Positions 24,869 through 35,488 are shown, numbered from the stretch's first letter. The stretch is DNA of 64,000 nucleotides from SHZL01 sp031362985 (GCA_031362985.1 JANLTO010000017.1:80883-144882), one strand, 5' to 3'. Numbers and translations are program-made. The notes: generated by a model from the letters alone, not told the origin.

Positions 24869-25762
24869 CTAGCCATGCTGGGAAGTTCCGAGACCGGGAA
24901 ACCCCATAGCCTCGCGGCGCTGGTAGTAGGTTTCCGCAACGCGCTTGGCTAATTCACGCACCCGCAGAATGTAACGCTGGCGCTCGGTTACCGAGATTGC
25001 GCGGCGTGCATCCAGCAGGTTAAAGGTATGTGACGCCTTCAGTACCTGTTCGTATGCCGGCAGTGGCAGACCGAGATCCACCAATTTTCGGGCTTCCTGC
25101 TCACAGGTGTCGAACCAGGCGAACAGGGCAGTAACATTGGCATGCTCGAAATTGTAGTGCGACTGCTCGATCTCATTTTGCAGAAAGACTTCACCATACG
25201 TGACATTGCGCCCACCGACCTTGGTCCACACCAGGTCGAAGACAGTGTCTACGCCCTGCAGGTACATCGCCAAACGCTCGGTTCCGTAGGTAATCTCACC
25301 GAGTACCGGCCGACACTCAAGGCCCCCGGTCTGTTGGAAATAGGTGAATTGGGTCACCTCCATGCCATTGAGCCAGACTTCCCAACCCAGGCCCCAGGCC
25401 CCCAGCGTGGGCGATTCCCAGTTGTCTTCGACAAAGCGGATATCATGCACTCTTGGATCGATATGAACCGCTGCCAGCGAGTCCAGGTATAGTTCCTGGA
25501 TATTTTCCGGCGCAGGCTTCATCACCACCTGGAACTGGTAGTAATGCTGCATGCGATTGGGATTTTGGCCATAACGTCCGTCGGTGGGACGGCGACACGG
25601 CTGCACATAAGCGGCATTCCAGGGCTCGGGTCCTATGGATCGCAGAAAAGTGGCAGGATGAAACGTGCCCGCCCCAACCTCCAGGTCCAAAGGCTGGATC
25701 AGAACGCACCCTTGCTCAGACCAAAAGTTGCTTAGCTGCCCAATAAAATCCTGGAATGTCAT
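24869..25762 (-). CDS. glyQ: Glycyl-tRNA synthetase subunit alpha
   Basis: Catalytic alpha subunit that activates glycine. The family core is evident: FWSEQGCVLIQPLDLEVGAG, PEPWNAAYVQPCRRPTDGRY and NPNRMQHYYQFQVVMKP. I chose the ATG at 25762 (MTFQDF) because AGGAA lies 8 bases upstream; an ATG at 25789 would add nine residues and overlap the nfeD-like gene. The resulting 297 residues match the family. It is followed directly by glyS. Confidence 0.95.
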   Translation of the reverse strand: MTFQDFIGQLSNFWSEQGCVLIQPLDLEVGAGTFHPATFLRSIGPEPWNAAYVQPCRRPTDGRYGQNPNRMQHYYQFQVVMKPAPENIQELYLDSLAAVHIDPRVHDIRFVEDNWESPTLGAWGLGWEVWLNGMEVTQFTYFQQTGGLECRPVLGEITYGTERLAMYLQGVDTVFDLVWTKVGGRNVTYGEVFLQNEIEQSHYNFEHANVTALFAWFDTCEQEARKLVDLGLPLPAYEQVLKASHTFNLLDARRAISVTERQRYILRVRELAKRVAETYYQRREAMGFPGLGTSQHG

Positions 25763-25778
25763 GGGAATTCCTGGAACG

Positions 25779-26228
25779 TCATTGCTCAACTGGCTCCACT
25801 ACGAAAATCACTCCCTCAACGCCAACCACCCGAACGCGTCTGCCCGATGGCAGGTCGGGACCTTTCACGCGCCAGGTGGAGTCGTCTACCACGACCTTTC
25901 CTATGCCATTGACAATGGGGTGATCCAGCGTAAAGACACGATTGGCGTATTGCAGGCCGCGCTGGTTCAACAAGGGCTGATCGGAAACCCGCGGGCGGGT
26001 TTCCCGATACTTGCGCCAGGCGAGCACGGCCACGATCGAAAGTATACCAAACAGCACCAATTGCATTTCTATGGTCAAGACAGGAATAACCAGCAGCAGC
26101 AAACCTACCGCTGCTGCGGCGAAACCAAGCCAAAGAAAGAAAAACACCGGGCTGGTCAATTCCAGGATTAGCAACACACCTGCCAGCACCCACCAATGCC
26201 AAAAAACTACCTGTTCGGTCCAGTGCAT
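25779..26228 (-). CDS. NfeD-family membrane protein
   Basis: A 149-residue short NfeD protein: two or three membrane helices (VVFWHWWVLAGVLLILELTS; FFLWLGFAAAAVGLLLLVIP) followed by a small C-terminal beta-barrel OB-fold domain (GKVVVDDSTWRVKGPDLPSG). NfeD proteins pair with SPFH proteins and are thought to help organise membrane microdomains. The ATG at 26228 has a GAGGAGA ribosome site. It lies 10 bases after the QmcA-like gene, the usual operon pair. Confidence 0.9.
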   Translation of the reverse strand: MHWTEQVVFWHWWVLAGVLLILELTSPVFFFLWLGFAAAAVGLLLLVIPVLTIEMQLVLFGILSIVAVLAWRKYRETRPRVSDQPLLNQRGLQYANRVFTLDHPIVNGIGKVVVDDSTWRVKGPDLPSGRRVRVVGVEGVIFVVEPVEQ

Positions 26229-26238
26229 GAAAGTCTCC

Positions 26239-27183
26239 TCAGCGGTCTCCCGCATCCTTGCTGAAGGCCTGCTTTGCCACCTCGCCGATGCCGGCGAGAC
26301 TGGACAGGATGCTGGTTGCTTCCATGGGCAGGAGCAGAGTTTTGTTGTTGGGGCCGGTGGCAAAGGCGTGTAAAGCTTCGACATATTTTTGTGCGACGAA
26401 ATAGTTGATCGCCTGGATATTGCCTGCAGCAATGGCCTGGGACACCATGGTGGTGGCGCGCGCCTCGGCTTCAGCCAGGCGTTCACGCGCTTCGGCGTCC
26501 CGGAAGGCAGCCTCTTTACGACCTTCTGCCTGCAGCACTGCAGCTTGTTTTTCGCCTTCAGAGCGCAGAATCTGCGCCTGTCGAAAACCCTCGGCTTCGA
26601 GAATATTGGCGCGCTTCTCGCGCTCCGCCTTCATTTGCCGGGCCATGGAATCAACCAAATCCATGGGTGGACTGATGTCCTTGATCTCGATGCGGGTAAT
26701 CTTGACCCCCCAGGGTGTGGTGGCTTCATCCACCACGTTTAAAAGGCGGGTGTTGATGACATCGCGCTTGGACAAGGCTTCATCCAGGTCCAGCGCACCC
26801 AGCACGGTGCGGATATTGGTCATCACCAGGTTGAGAATGGCGTGTTCCAACTGGTGTATTTCATAGGCTGCCTTGGCGGCATCGAGAATCTGGAAGAACA
26901 CGATACCGTCCACGGTCAGCATGGCGTTATCGCGTGAAATAACTTCTTGCGATGGCACATCGGCCACCCGTTCCATCATGTTGATGCGGTGACCCACACG
27001 GTTCATGAACGGGATAATGAAATGAAAACCCGGACGCAGGGTTTCGCTGTAGCGACCAAACCTCTCCAGGGTGAACTCATAGCCCTGGGTGACGATGATG
27101 ACGGCCTTGCGCACCACGGTCACACCTAAAACGGCGATGACCATCGCCCAAATCAGAGGATTGCCAAAGAAGTTACTTTCCAT
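26239..27183 (-). CDS. qmcA: SPFH/stomatin-like protein QmcA
   Basis: Membrane-anchored SPFH (prohibitin/stomatin) protein of 314 residues: one N-terminal helix, SPFH domain (TLERFGRYSETLRPGFHFII, NMMERVADVPSQEVISRDN), a long Ala/Glu/Arg-rich coiled coil (residues about 190-260), and a C-terminal YFVAQKYVEAL segment. It aligns closely with E. coli QmcA by eye. It forms large oligomers at the inner membrane and is followed by NfeD. I use the ATG at 27183 (MESNFF), since the longer frame upstream lacks conservation. Confidence 0.92.
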   Translation of the reverse strand: MESNFFGNPLIWAMVIAVLGVTVVRKAVIIVTQGYEFTLERFGRYSETLRPGFHFIIPFMNRVGHRINMMERVADVPSQEVISRDNAMLTVDGIVFFQILDAAKAAYEIHQLEHAILNLVMTNIRTVLGALDLDEALSKRDVINTRLLNVVDEATTPWGVKITRIEIKDISPPMDLVDSMARQMKAEREKRANILEAEGFRQAQILRSEGEKQAAVLQAEGRKEAAFRDAEARERLAEAEARATTMVSQAIAAGNIQAINYFVAQKYVEALHAFATGPNNKTLLLPMEATSILSSLAGIGEVAKQAFSKDAGDR

Positions 27184-27406
27184 AATTCCAGGTCTCCAGA
27201 ATTTGTTACAGAACACATCCTGTAACATAAGCGAGCATGAATCGGCGCCAGGCGTTTTACCAGTGTTACGTTAGCAGAATGCGCGGTCGAACGGATGCGC
27301 CATTAGTAATTTGCCCAAGTAGTTTTCCCGGGTAGTTTGTCGGGATAGATTGCTTGAGTCCTGGAACGAGGCAATTGAGTATTGTGGACCGGACGGAATT
27401 GCGCAG

Positions 27407-28135
27407 ATGAGTGAAAAAGACACGCTGTTCGAAGAGCTGCCTGGCAATGCGGGCGATTTCAGGTTCGATGAACGGGTAGTACGGGTCTTTCCCGACATGA
27501 TCCGCCGGTCGGTGCCGGGTTACGGCCTGGCACTAAACCTGTTGGGCTTGCTGGCGCGACGCTATGTTCAGGCCAACAGCAGTGTGTACGACTTGGGTTG
27601 TTCACTGGGAGCCGCCACATTGGCCATGCGCCAGGTAGTCAGCGCTCCGGGGGTTCGTTTCATCGCGGCCGATAGCTCTGCCGAAATGATTGCCAGGTGT
27701 CGCGAGCGCCTGGGCCCGGAAGACGGCCAGGCACTTGTGGAGTGCGTGCACGAAGACGTGTGCCGGTTGAACCTGGCCAATGCATCCATGACGGTGCTCA
27801 ACTACACCCTCCAGTTCATCGAGCCGGAACAGCGCCTGCTGCTCATCAGTCGCATAGCTGCGGGCACGCGCCCCGGCGGGGTGCTGATGGTGTCAGAAAA
27901 AATTTGCTTTGAGGATCCGGTGGAGCAGGAATTGCAGACGCAACTGCACCATGACTTCAAGCGCGCCCAGGGTTATTCGGAGCTGGAAATAGCGCGCAAA
28001 CGCAACGCTCTTGAGCGGGTGCTCACGCCCGATACCGACGCGGCTCACCGCGAGCGGTTGCTGGCAGCAGGCTGGCGCACTACAGTGCGCTGCTTCCAGG
28101 CGTTCAACTTTGTCACCTACCTCGCCATTCGTTGA
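27407..28135 (+). CDS. cmoA: Carboxy-S-adenosyl-L-methionine synthase
   Basis: Makes carboxy-SAM from SAM and prephenate, the donor used by CmoB to build 5-oxyacetyl-uridine at tRNA position 34. The 242 residues contain the SAM-binding VYDLGCSLGAATLAMR, FDERVVRVFPDMIRRSVPGY and NYTLQFIEPEQR, all typical of CmoA. The ATG at 27407 gives the family length (E. coli 247); a longer frame upstream to 27350 is unlikely. It overlaps the cmoB reading frame at its end. Confidence 0.95.
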   Translation: MSEKDTLFEELPGNAGDFRFDERVVRVFPDMIRRSVPGYGLALNLLGLLARRYVQANSSVYDLGCSLGAATLAMRQVVSAPGVRFIAADSSAEMIARCRERLGPEDGQALVECVHEDVCRLNLANASMTVLNYTLQFIEPEQRLLLISRIAAGTRPGGVLMVSEKICFEDPVEQELQTQLHHDFKRAQGYSELEIARKRNALERVLTPDTDAAHRERLLAAGWRTTVRCFQAFNFVTYLAIR

Positions 28136-29108
28136 CACGGCGCATTGCGCAGACCCGATCGCGCAGGCATACGCTGCGCTACCCCAGGCGTGGGATGGAA
28201 AGTCCTGGCTACAGGACCTGGCTGCCAAGGCTCAACTCGTCCTCGACCGTCACCCCCACGGTGATTTACCCGCATGGCGCGAAGCACTGAAATCCCTGCC
28301 GCCTGCGCAGCGCTCCATGGATGCAGATCGAGCGGCGCCGCAACTGGGCCGAACCGCAGCTGACCAGCAACACCTGCGCCAGGCGCTCATGCGCTTGCAC
28401 CCGTGGCGCAAAGGGCCGCTTGAACTCGGCGGAGTGCTGATCGACACCGAATGGCGCTCGGACTGGAAATGGCAACGCCTACGACCCTACCTGGATCTTG
28501 AAGCTCAGCGGGTACTCGATATTGGCTGTGGCAATGGCTATTTCGGTTGGCGCATGCTGGCTGCCGGAGCGCGCCTGGTGGTGGGGGTTGATCCCACCCT
28601 GGTTTTTGTCATGCAGTGGCTGGCGTGCAGGCATTTCGCCGGCGATGCAGGCAATTTTGTCCTGCCATTAGCCATTGAAGACTTGCCTCAAGGCCCGGTC
28701 GGCTTTGACAGCGTGTTTTCCATGGGGGTGCTCTACCACCGCCGTGATCCCCTGGGGCACCTGCAGCACATTCGGGAGCTGTTGCGGCAAGATGGGACCC
28801 TGATTCTTGAAACGCTGGTGCTACCGGATGGATCGCCTGGCCCGGTGCTGGTTCCGCAGCCACGTTATGCACGCATGCGCAATGTATGGGCGATACCCAC
28901 GGTCGATTACTTGCTTACCTGGGTTAAACAAGCCGGTTTCAAAAAACCGCGACTCGTGGATATCACCACGACTTCTACGCAAGAGCAGCGCAGCACGGAG
29001 TGGATGCGTTTCGATTCGCTGGCACAGGCGCTGCACCCCGATGATGCCGGCCGGACGCTGGAAGGTTACCCTGCGCCAACCCGGGCTTTGCTGATTGCGC
29101 GCTGCTGA
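28110..29108 (+). CDS. cmoB: tRNA U34 carboxymethyltransferase
   Basis: Transfers the carboxymethyl group from carboxy-SAM to 5-hydroxyuridine 34 of tRNA. Landmarks are LHPWRKGPLELGGV, DTEWRSDWKWQRL, LDIGCGNGYFGWRM and FSMGVLYHRRDPLGHL. No ATG or GTG lies between the cmoA stop and the conserved N-terminus, so I place the start at the TTG at 28110, overlapping cmoA by 26 bases and giving 332 residues, close to E. coli CmoB. A TTG further up (28011) is also open. The catalytic call is firm; the start is not. Confidence 0.92.
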   Translation: MSPTSPFVDTAHCADPIAQAYAALPQAWDGKSWLQDLAAKAQLVLDRHPHGDLPAWREALKSLPPAQRSMDADRAAPQLGRTAADQQHLRQALMRLHPWRKGPLELGGVLIDTEWRSDWKWQRLRPYLDLEAQRVLDIGCGNGYFGWRMLAAGARLVVGVDPTLVFVMQWLACRHFAGDAGNFVLPLAIEDLPQGPVGFDSVFSMGVLYHRRDPLGHLQHIRELLRQDGTLILETLVLPDGSPGPVLVPQPRYARMRNVWAIPTVDYLLTWVKQAGFKKPRLVDITTTSTQEQRSTEWMRFDSLAQALHPDDAGRTLEGYPAPTRALLIARC

Positions 29109-29125
29109 AAGGGCGAATTGCCAAA

Positions 29126-29152
29126 GGAAACTCTGAATTATTCAGAGCTTCC
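29126..29152. repeat. Palindromic repeat, simple copy 2
   Basis: Arms GGAAACTCTGA and TCAGAGCTTCC (one mismatch) around the loop ATTAT, in the convergent gap between cmoB and ampD. It covers the ampD stop codon (29142-29144). CCAA occurs on both sides (29121-29124 and 29153-29156), again suggesting a short target duplication. No T-run follows on either strand, so it is not a classic intrinsic terminator. Confidence 0.8.
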
Positions 29153-29723
29153 CCAAGCCCTTTTGCGGCCACGGCAGCAGGGAGCACACACCGCGGATGC
29201 GTTCCCATGGAAACAGCGGCCCGGGATCCAGCTTGCGCCGGACCCGCACAGCGGGATCGTCTGAAGCCGGGACCAGCTCGCAGTCCAGTTCTTCATGGCC
29301 GGCCAGCCAGCGGAGGGAGGGTAGCGTATCGCACAGAAAAACCAGCAGGTCTGCAAGGCTGAGGATCTGCAACTCGGTGTACGGTTCTTGCATTTGCTGC
29401 TGTGTCGCGCCCAACCAGTCCGGGTAGCGACCACGGTTTACCAATTCGATACCCAGGCTGCGTTCATTGTAGCCGCGCACGTGATGGGCGATCTGGTTCA
29501 GTTCCGCCCACTGCTCGACGTGGCCGTCGCGGTCGATATAGAAATGTCCGCAGTTGCCGCTGCCTGATTCGGGATAAAGAACGCGTTCCCCGAAACGACG
29601 TGCTGTTGCCAGGTCGGGTAATTCGGTGCAATGCACGACGACCAGGTCAATGGCGGACTGCGGGCGCGTTGCGAGGACTGGGGCGTAGGCGAGAGGGCAG
29701 TGATGAATGTGTGGCTTGTTCAC
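29142..29723 (-). CDS. ampD: 1,6-anhydro-N-acetylmuramyl-L-alanine amidase AmpD
   Basis: Cytoplasmic zinc amidase that recycles cell-wall fragments by removing the peptide from anhydro-muropeptides. The Amidase_2 zinc ligands can be placed: His in LVVVHCTELP, His in WLAGHEELD and Asp in RKLDPGPLFPW. ERSLGIELVNRGRYPDW is also diagnostic. The start is taken at the GTG at 29723 (193 residues), 16 bases after the lipoprotein stop; GTG 29729 is an alternative, and the longer frame to 29843 would run through the lipoprotein gene. Confidence in function is high. Confidence 0.9.
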   Translation of the reverse strand: MNKPHIHHCPLAYAPVLATRPQSAIDLVVVHCTELPDLATARRFGERVLYPESGSGNCGHFYIDRDGHVEQWAELNQIAHHVRGYNERSLGIELVNRGRYPDWLGATQQQMQEPYTELQILSLADLLVFLCDTLPSLRWLAGHEELDCELVPASDDPAVRVRRKLDPGPLFPWERIRGVCSLLPWPQKGLGKL

Positions 29724-29739
29724 ACGCACCGGCCGGAAA

Positions 29740-29946
29740 TTATTTCGATTCCACGCAAGGACCCAGCGTGTCGCCGTGATCCAGGTGCAAGAAACTGTCG
29801 GCATTCGAAACCGCCATGGTGCTCTTGCCCTTGTGGCACACAATCAACTGGCCCACGCGGCGATCGTTGACCGAGTCCGAGGCGCAAGAAACCAATGCCG
29901 ATAGCAAACAACTCATGCATACCAAACAGATGGAGCGCCACATCAT
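29740..29946 (-). CDS. Small lipoprotein with CHKG...HLDHGDTLGPC motif
   Basis: About 68 residues. The N-terminus MMWRSICLVCMSCLLSALVSC is a lipoprotein signal with lipobox LVSC at residues 18-21 (given in two parts here because of its length: MMWRSICLVC then MSCLLSALVSC). The mature part holds ICHKGKSTMAVS and HLDHGDTLGPC, a Cys/His arrangement seen in many small secreted proteins of unknown function. A start at 30018 has a better ribosome site (AGGTGGA) but puts 45 residues before the lipid-bearing Cys, too long for a signal. It lies 16 bases upstream of ampD. Confidence 0.65.
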   Translation of the reverse strand: MMWRSICLVCMSCLLSALVSCASDSVNDRRVGQLIVCHKGKSTMAVSNADSFLHLDHGDTLGPCVESK

Positions 29947-30143
29947 TGCACGCGAACCATGCCCGCAGTGGGCACGCATGGACTTATCCGGGAGCAGTAG
30001 GCCTGTGTTTCTCTTCATGGATTCCACCTGCAGTGCAGGGCATTTGCCTAGGGATATCACCGAGGGAAATAACCGGGAGGATATGACCGGGGATACTTAT
30101 GCGCACAGACTATACTGCAATAGCCCCCAAATCAGTCCTTTCA

Positions 30144-31238
30144 TCAACCCTGTTGCAGCAAATTGCGCAAATCGATAATAGCTGCGTTGGCACGCGAGAT
30201 GTAATTGGCCATTATCAGGGAGTGGTTGGCGAACAAACCAAATTGCCCGCCGTTTAATACCATGGGCGCCTGCAACGGGCCCAGGGCCGATTCGAGTTCC
30301 CGGATAATTTGCCTGAAACTGACCTGGGCATTCTTTTTCTCCAGCACGTCATCAAAATCGGTTTCCATGGCGCGCAGAATCATCACCAGCGCCCAGGCGG
30401 TTCCCCGCGCTTCGTAAAACACATCATCCACTTCGGTCCAGGGGGTTTTGACCTCGACTTCTCCCGGCGAACTGGTGGATTGGCGGGCGCTGCTGTCACC
30501 CGACAGATCCGTGTTCAGTCGCATTTGCCCCACGCTGGCAGAGAGTCTTTGCGACAGCGAGCCGAGGCGTTTTTCCACCACGGCCAGCCAGTCCGCCAGG
30601 TTGTCGGCGCGGGCATAGAACTGTGCCGCAGGCTGGTCTGCTGCAGACAGTTTGATCAGATAAGCTTCCAGCGCGGCATTGGCCTTGCGGTAACGGCCTT
30701 CGGTGTCCGGCGGAAACCAGCGCGCATTGTCGTAATGGAACAAGGGGTCCGCCGCAGACAGGTCAGTATCTTCCGTGGACTGGGTTTGCGAGCGGCTGAA
30801 ATCATTGCGCAACGCCCGTGCCAGGTCGCGTACCTGGGTCAGTACGCCGAACTCCCAATTGGGTCCATTATCCAGAAACACCCATGGAGGCATGATGTCG
30901 TTGGAGAGGTAGCCGCCGCGCTTGTTCAGCAGTGCATCGACGGCTTCGATCAGAGTTGCCGTGGTGGTGTAGCCGGTGACTACCTTATGGGCATGAGCCT
31001 CGGCATGGCGGGTGCTGCTCTCAACCGGGTCAAACAGGGCAGGTTCGTTATCCAGCCAGAACATCATGATGGCCCAGGACAAGAGCAATAATCCGCAGCA
31101 GACAGCCCAAACGGTGCGGGCACGAGGTGTGTTGAACAGCGCGGCGATAGGCACAGGCAACAGTGCTCGGTGGCGGAGCTGGCCGCTCAGGCTTCGCTGG
31201 CCGGGGAGATGAAGGAACTTTGCACCAGGGAGTGCCAT
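30144..31238 (-). CDS. DUF2333 family membrane-anchored protein
   Basis: A 364-residue protein with one N-terminal membrane helix (TVWAVCCGLLLLSWAIMMFWL, about residues 43-62) and a soluble helical domain. The segment GGYLSNDIMPPWVFLDNGPN is characteristic of DUF2333, whose function is unknown. The ATG at 31238 has AGGAT upstream but overlaps the DUF3379 gene by 52 bases; a GTG at 31154 would avoid the overlap. The downstream neighbour is the small lipoprotein. Co-transcription with the sigma/DUF3379 pair is likely. Confidence 0.8.
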   Translation of the reverse strand: MALPGAKFLHLPGQRSLSGQLRHRALLPVPIAALFNTPRARTVWAVCCGLLLLSWAIMMFWLDNEPALFDPVESSTRHAEAHAHKVVTGYTTTATLIEAVDALLNKRGGYLSNDIMPPWVFLDNGPNWEFGVLTQVRDLARALRNDFSRSQTQSTEDTDLSAADPLFHYDNARWFPPDTEGRYRKANAALEAYLIKLSAADQPAAQFYARADNLADWLAVVEKRLGSLSQRLSASVGQMRLNTDLSGDSSARQSTSSPGEVEVKTPWTEVDDVFYEARGTAWALVMILRAMETDFDDVLEKKNAQVSFRQIIRELESALGPLQAPMVLNGGQFGLFANHSLIMANYISRANAAIIDLRNLLQQG

Positions 31239-31906
31239 TGGGCAATATCCTGGCCGGGGCTTCCGATCACGGCAGCGGAACCCCCGGGCAGGCCAACCAA
31301 TTGGGCCTGCATGCCATCAAATGCCAGCATTTCGCCATCGGTAACGAGTGTGTCGGGCATGAAAATAATGGTTACCGGGCCACTGGGGGTCGTGATCACC
31401 AGATGAGCGCCCTTGCCCGCCGGTGTCGGACAGAACTTTATCAGGCTTACCATCCCGGCGAGTCCGGGCGTCAGTTTCACGTTTAGGCCGGCCAGGATTT
31501 CCTCGATGTTGCCTGCCTGCTGGCCCTCAGCGCGGCTAAGAACATCTTCGCCATCGTGCTGATAGTGATAGGCCACGTACTGTTCGACCGAGTCAAATTT
31601 CATGGAGTTCATGCGCCACACCATGCCTGCTGCTGCGACCACCAGTAACAGGCTGGCTGCCATGGCGTAATAGCTCCACTGTGTCGGCACGCGTGCTGCG
31701 GTTCGGGCTTTTTCCTGCAAATCGGCGAGAAAATTTACCGGTATGGGCACTGCCACTGCGCGCCCCAGCCTGCGTTCAAATAGGTCGGACTCGTTGGCTG
31801 CCTGGGTGAACTCCGGGGCAGAATCGCGGGCGCGCAGGAACTCCGCATCCCGGCTGTTGGGATCCGTGCCCAACTGGTGAATGAACTCAGACAAGTTCAT
31901 GGACAT
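31187..31906 (-). CDS. DUF3379 putative anti-sigma factor
   Basis: A 239-residue protein with a short N-terminal cytoplasmic segment (SEFIHQLGTDPNSRDAEFL), one membrane helix (SYYAMAASLLLVVAAAGMVW, about residues 98-117) and a C-terminal periplasmic domain. DUF3379 proteins are encoded next to ECF sigma factors and are taken as their anti-sigma factors. It overlaps the sigma gene by 20 bases and the DUF2333 gene by up to 52. No zinc-finger anti-sigma motif is visible, so the mode of sigma binding is open. Confidence 0.8.
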   Translation of the reverse strand: MSMNLSEFIHQLGTDPNSRDAEFLRARDSAPEFTQAANESDLFERRLGRAVAVPIPVNFLADLQEKARTAARVPTQWSYYAMAASLLLVVAAAGMVWRMNSMKFDSVEQYVAYHYQHDGEDVLSRAEGQQAGNIEEILAGLNVKLTPGLAGMVSLIKFCPTPAGKGAHLVITTPSGPVTIIFMPDTLVTDGEMLAFDGMQAQLVGLPGGSAAVIGSPGQDIAQWHSLVQSSFISPASEA

Positions 31907-32414
31907 TTCCTGCTACTCCGTCTTGTTGCAGCCGCTGGGTCAGTTGTGCGCGGGCCCGAAAAAGTTGTGTCATCACTGCGCTCTTGCTAATGGCCAGTTG
32001 CTGCGCAATCTCATCGCAGCTATAGCCCATCACGACCTGCAGCAGCAGGGGCTCACGATACCTGGGGGGCAGCTTTTGTATATTCCTTCTCAATAACTGA
32101 ATTTCCAGCCGGTCGTCTGGTTCGAGCTCAGTGTCTTCCGGCACATCTATCGTGTCGACGTCGGTAAATTTCGGTACTTTGCGCTCAAAAGTTCGGGCAA
32201 ATTCCCGGCGCAAGATCGTTATTAGCCAACTCTTCCCGGCCGCGTCATCGTTCAATCGGTCCAGCGCTTTCCAGGCGCGCAGATACGTTTCCTGCACCAG
32301 GTCCTTGGCCAGCGCATCATTAGCGCAAATCCACATCGCATAGCGATACAGGTCGGCGCCGTACGCCTCAGCCAGGGCATTGAAGCGCTGCGTGCGCCGT
32401 GACTCATTGCTCAT
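31887..32414 (-). CDS. ECF-type RNA polymerase sigma factor
   Basis: Group 4 sigma factor of 175 residues from the ATG at 32414 (MSNESRRTQRF). Region 2 holds DLYRYAMWICANDALAKDLVQETYLRAW and region 4 holds LPPRYREPLLLQ, YSCDEIAQQLAISKSAVMTQLFRAR (quoted as landmarks YSCDEIAQQL and SKSAVMTQLFRAR). It lies directly downstream of thiC; an upstream ATG at 32474 overlaps the thiC stop as ATGA, giving 195 residues, but the added segment looks unconserved. It overlaps the DUF3379 gene. Its regulon is unknown. Confidence 0.88.
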   Translation of the reverse strand: MSNESRRTQRFNALAEAYGADLYRYAMWICANDALAKDLVQETYLRAWKALDRLNDDAAGKSWLITILRREFARTFERKVPKFTDVDTIDVPEDTELEPDDRLEIQLLRRNIQKLPPRYREPLLLQVVMGYSCDEIAQQLAISKSAVMTQLFRARAQLTQRLQQDGVAGNVHELV

Positions 32415-32470
32415 GACCGGAATGCCGCTGATATCATTGCAAAAGCCTGGTTTGGCTGGAACCGCATGAA

Positions 32471-34360
<1,890 letters not shown>

Positions 34361-34412
34361 CTGGATTCCTCTGGCCATATGCAAAAAACGCCGGCTCGTT
34401 TCCTCAAGCTGG

Positions 34413-34562
34413 GAAAACTCTGATCTATTCAGAGTTTCCGCGGCACAGGGATGTGCCGCCATTTTCGATGATTTTGAATCATTGAAAATGAAACCAAACA
34501 AAAATCACACTTTTTGCCTGGCGTGCTCTGATCGTCCATGGATGAATTATTCAGAGTTTCCC
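34413..34562. repeat. Composite palindromic repeat element, copy B (upstream of thiC)
   Basis: About 150 bases aligning with 15436-15635. It has a left palindrome (right arm TCAGAGTTTCC at 34429-34439), a GC hairpin GCGGCACA/TGTGCCGC on the minus strand (34442-34459), a long inner hairpin with arms CATTTTCGATGATT and AATCATTGAAAATG (34460-34490, loop TTG), the shared block CCAAACAAAAATCA...TTGCCTGGCGTGCTCT, and a right end TCAGAGTTTCC (34552-34562). The loop of the inner hairpin differs from copy A (GCA) while the arms are kept. Confidence 0.8.
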
Positions 34563-34563
34563 T

Positions 34564-34834
34564 AGCATGATATAGCCGGGACTTCGATTTGACTAATATT
34601 GCCACTGTATAATGCCGGGTTGCTGGCAGGTCGCGCCCAGCTCGCCCCCGGTTCGCCGATGGGCGGCAGGCAGCTGGGTGAACATTCGCCGCCCGGAAAT
34701 GACTAATGGCACTTAATTGGCGCGCAGCAAGACCGCAGGCTTGAGTTGCTGCAGGCCACTTGAAGCCTTAACCTAGCGAGCTTGCAAGCAAGTCAAAACA
34801 GGGTCGAAACAGGCCGGAGATCAGGAACTTGAAC
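34564..34834. other. Non-coding gap between repeat element and methyltransferase gene
   Basis: 271 bases holding the divergent promoters for thiC and the methyltransferase gene. I see no THI-box, no strong hairpin with a T-run and no open frame. The short palindrome CTTGCAAG occurs near its right end. Confidence 0.5.
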
Positions 34835-35488
34835 ATGAATTTTGAACGCGCCCGTTTCAACATGGTGGAGCAGCAGGTGCGAACCTGGGAAGTGCTGGAC
34901 AGCACCGTCCTCGGTTTGATGGAGAGTGTGCACCGCGAGGATTTTGTGCCGGTGTGCTACCGCAAGCTGGCTTTTGCCGACCTGTCGATTCCGCTCATGA
35001 TGGGTCAGAGCATGATGTGCCCCAGGATAGAAGGGCGCATGTTGCAGTCGCTGGACCTCAAGCCAGACGATTCCGTATTGGAGATAGGAACAGGCAGCGG
35101 GTTTGTTACCGCGTGCTTATCTGCCATTGCCCGTCGCGTGATCAGCGTGGAGTTGTTCGAAGAGTTATACCTGGAAGCCGAAGCCCGCCTGCACGACAAG
35201 CAGATGCAGAACGTAGAGTTCTATGTTGGCGATGTCATGACGGGCTGGCAACCGCAGCAGGCGCATGACGTTGTCGTGGTTACCGGGTCGGTGCCGGCGG
35301 TTCCGCAGGTATTTCGCGACTGGGTCAATCCCGGCGGGCGAATGTTCGTGGTGGTGGGTGAATCACCCGTCATGGAAGCCCGGTTGTTGACCCGCGTGGG
35401 ATTCAGCGACTGGCATGAGGAAAGCCTGTTCGAAACAGATTTGCCCGTATTGGTCAATGCGACGCCGGCGGCGCGTTTTGATTTTTGA
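34835..35488 (+). CDS. Protein-L-isoaspartate O-methyltransferase family protein
   Basis: SAM-dependent methyltransferase of 217 residues in the PCMT family, which repairs isoaspartyl residues. Motif I is VLEIGTGSGFVTACLS; the N-terminal RFNMVEQQVRTWEVLD and SIPLMMGQSMMCPRIEGRML (the latter as in the substrate loop) belong to the subgroup encoded upstream of tolC in many proteobacteria. Some of these lack the repair activity of Pcm, so the substrate is uncertain. The ATG at 34835 follows AGGAAC. tolC starts 83 bases after its stop. Confidence 0.85.
   Translation: MNFERARFNMVEQQVRTWEVLDSTVLGLMESVHREDFVPVCYRKLAFADLSIPLMMGQSMMCPRIEGRMLQSLDLKPDDSVLEIGTGSGFVTACLSAIARRVISVELFEELYLEAEARLHDKQMQNVEFYVGDVMTGWQPQQAHDVVVVTGSVPAVPQVFRDWVNPGGRMFVVVGESPVMEARLLTRVGFSDWHEESLFETDLPVLVNATPAARFDF

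Noticed and set aside
29126..29152. Intrinsic terminator between cmoB and ampD
   Set aside because: The hairpin is AT-rich with no T-run, and the same palindrome occurs in promoter regions elsewhere in the window.
34361..34501. N-terminal extension of ThiC by 47 codons
   Set aside because: The added residues are translated from the repeat element, and the ATG at 34360 has a strong ribosome site and the normal ThiC start.
34361..34834. TPP riboswitch before thiC
   Set aside because: I looked for the THI-box core (CTGAGA and its partner) on the minus strand and did not find it.
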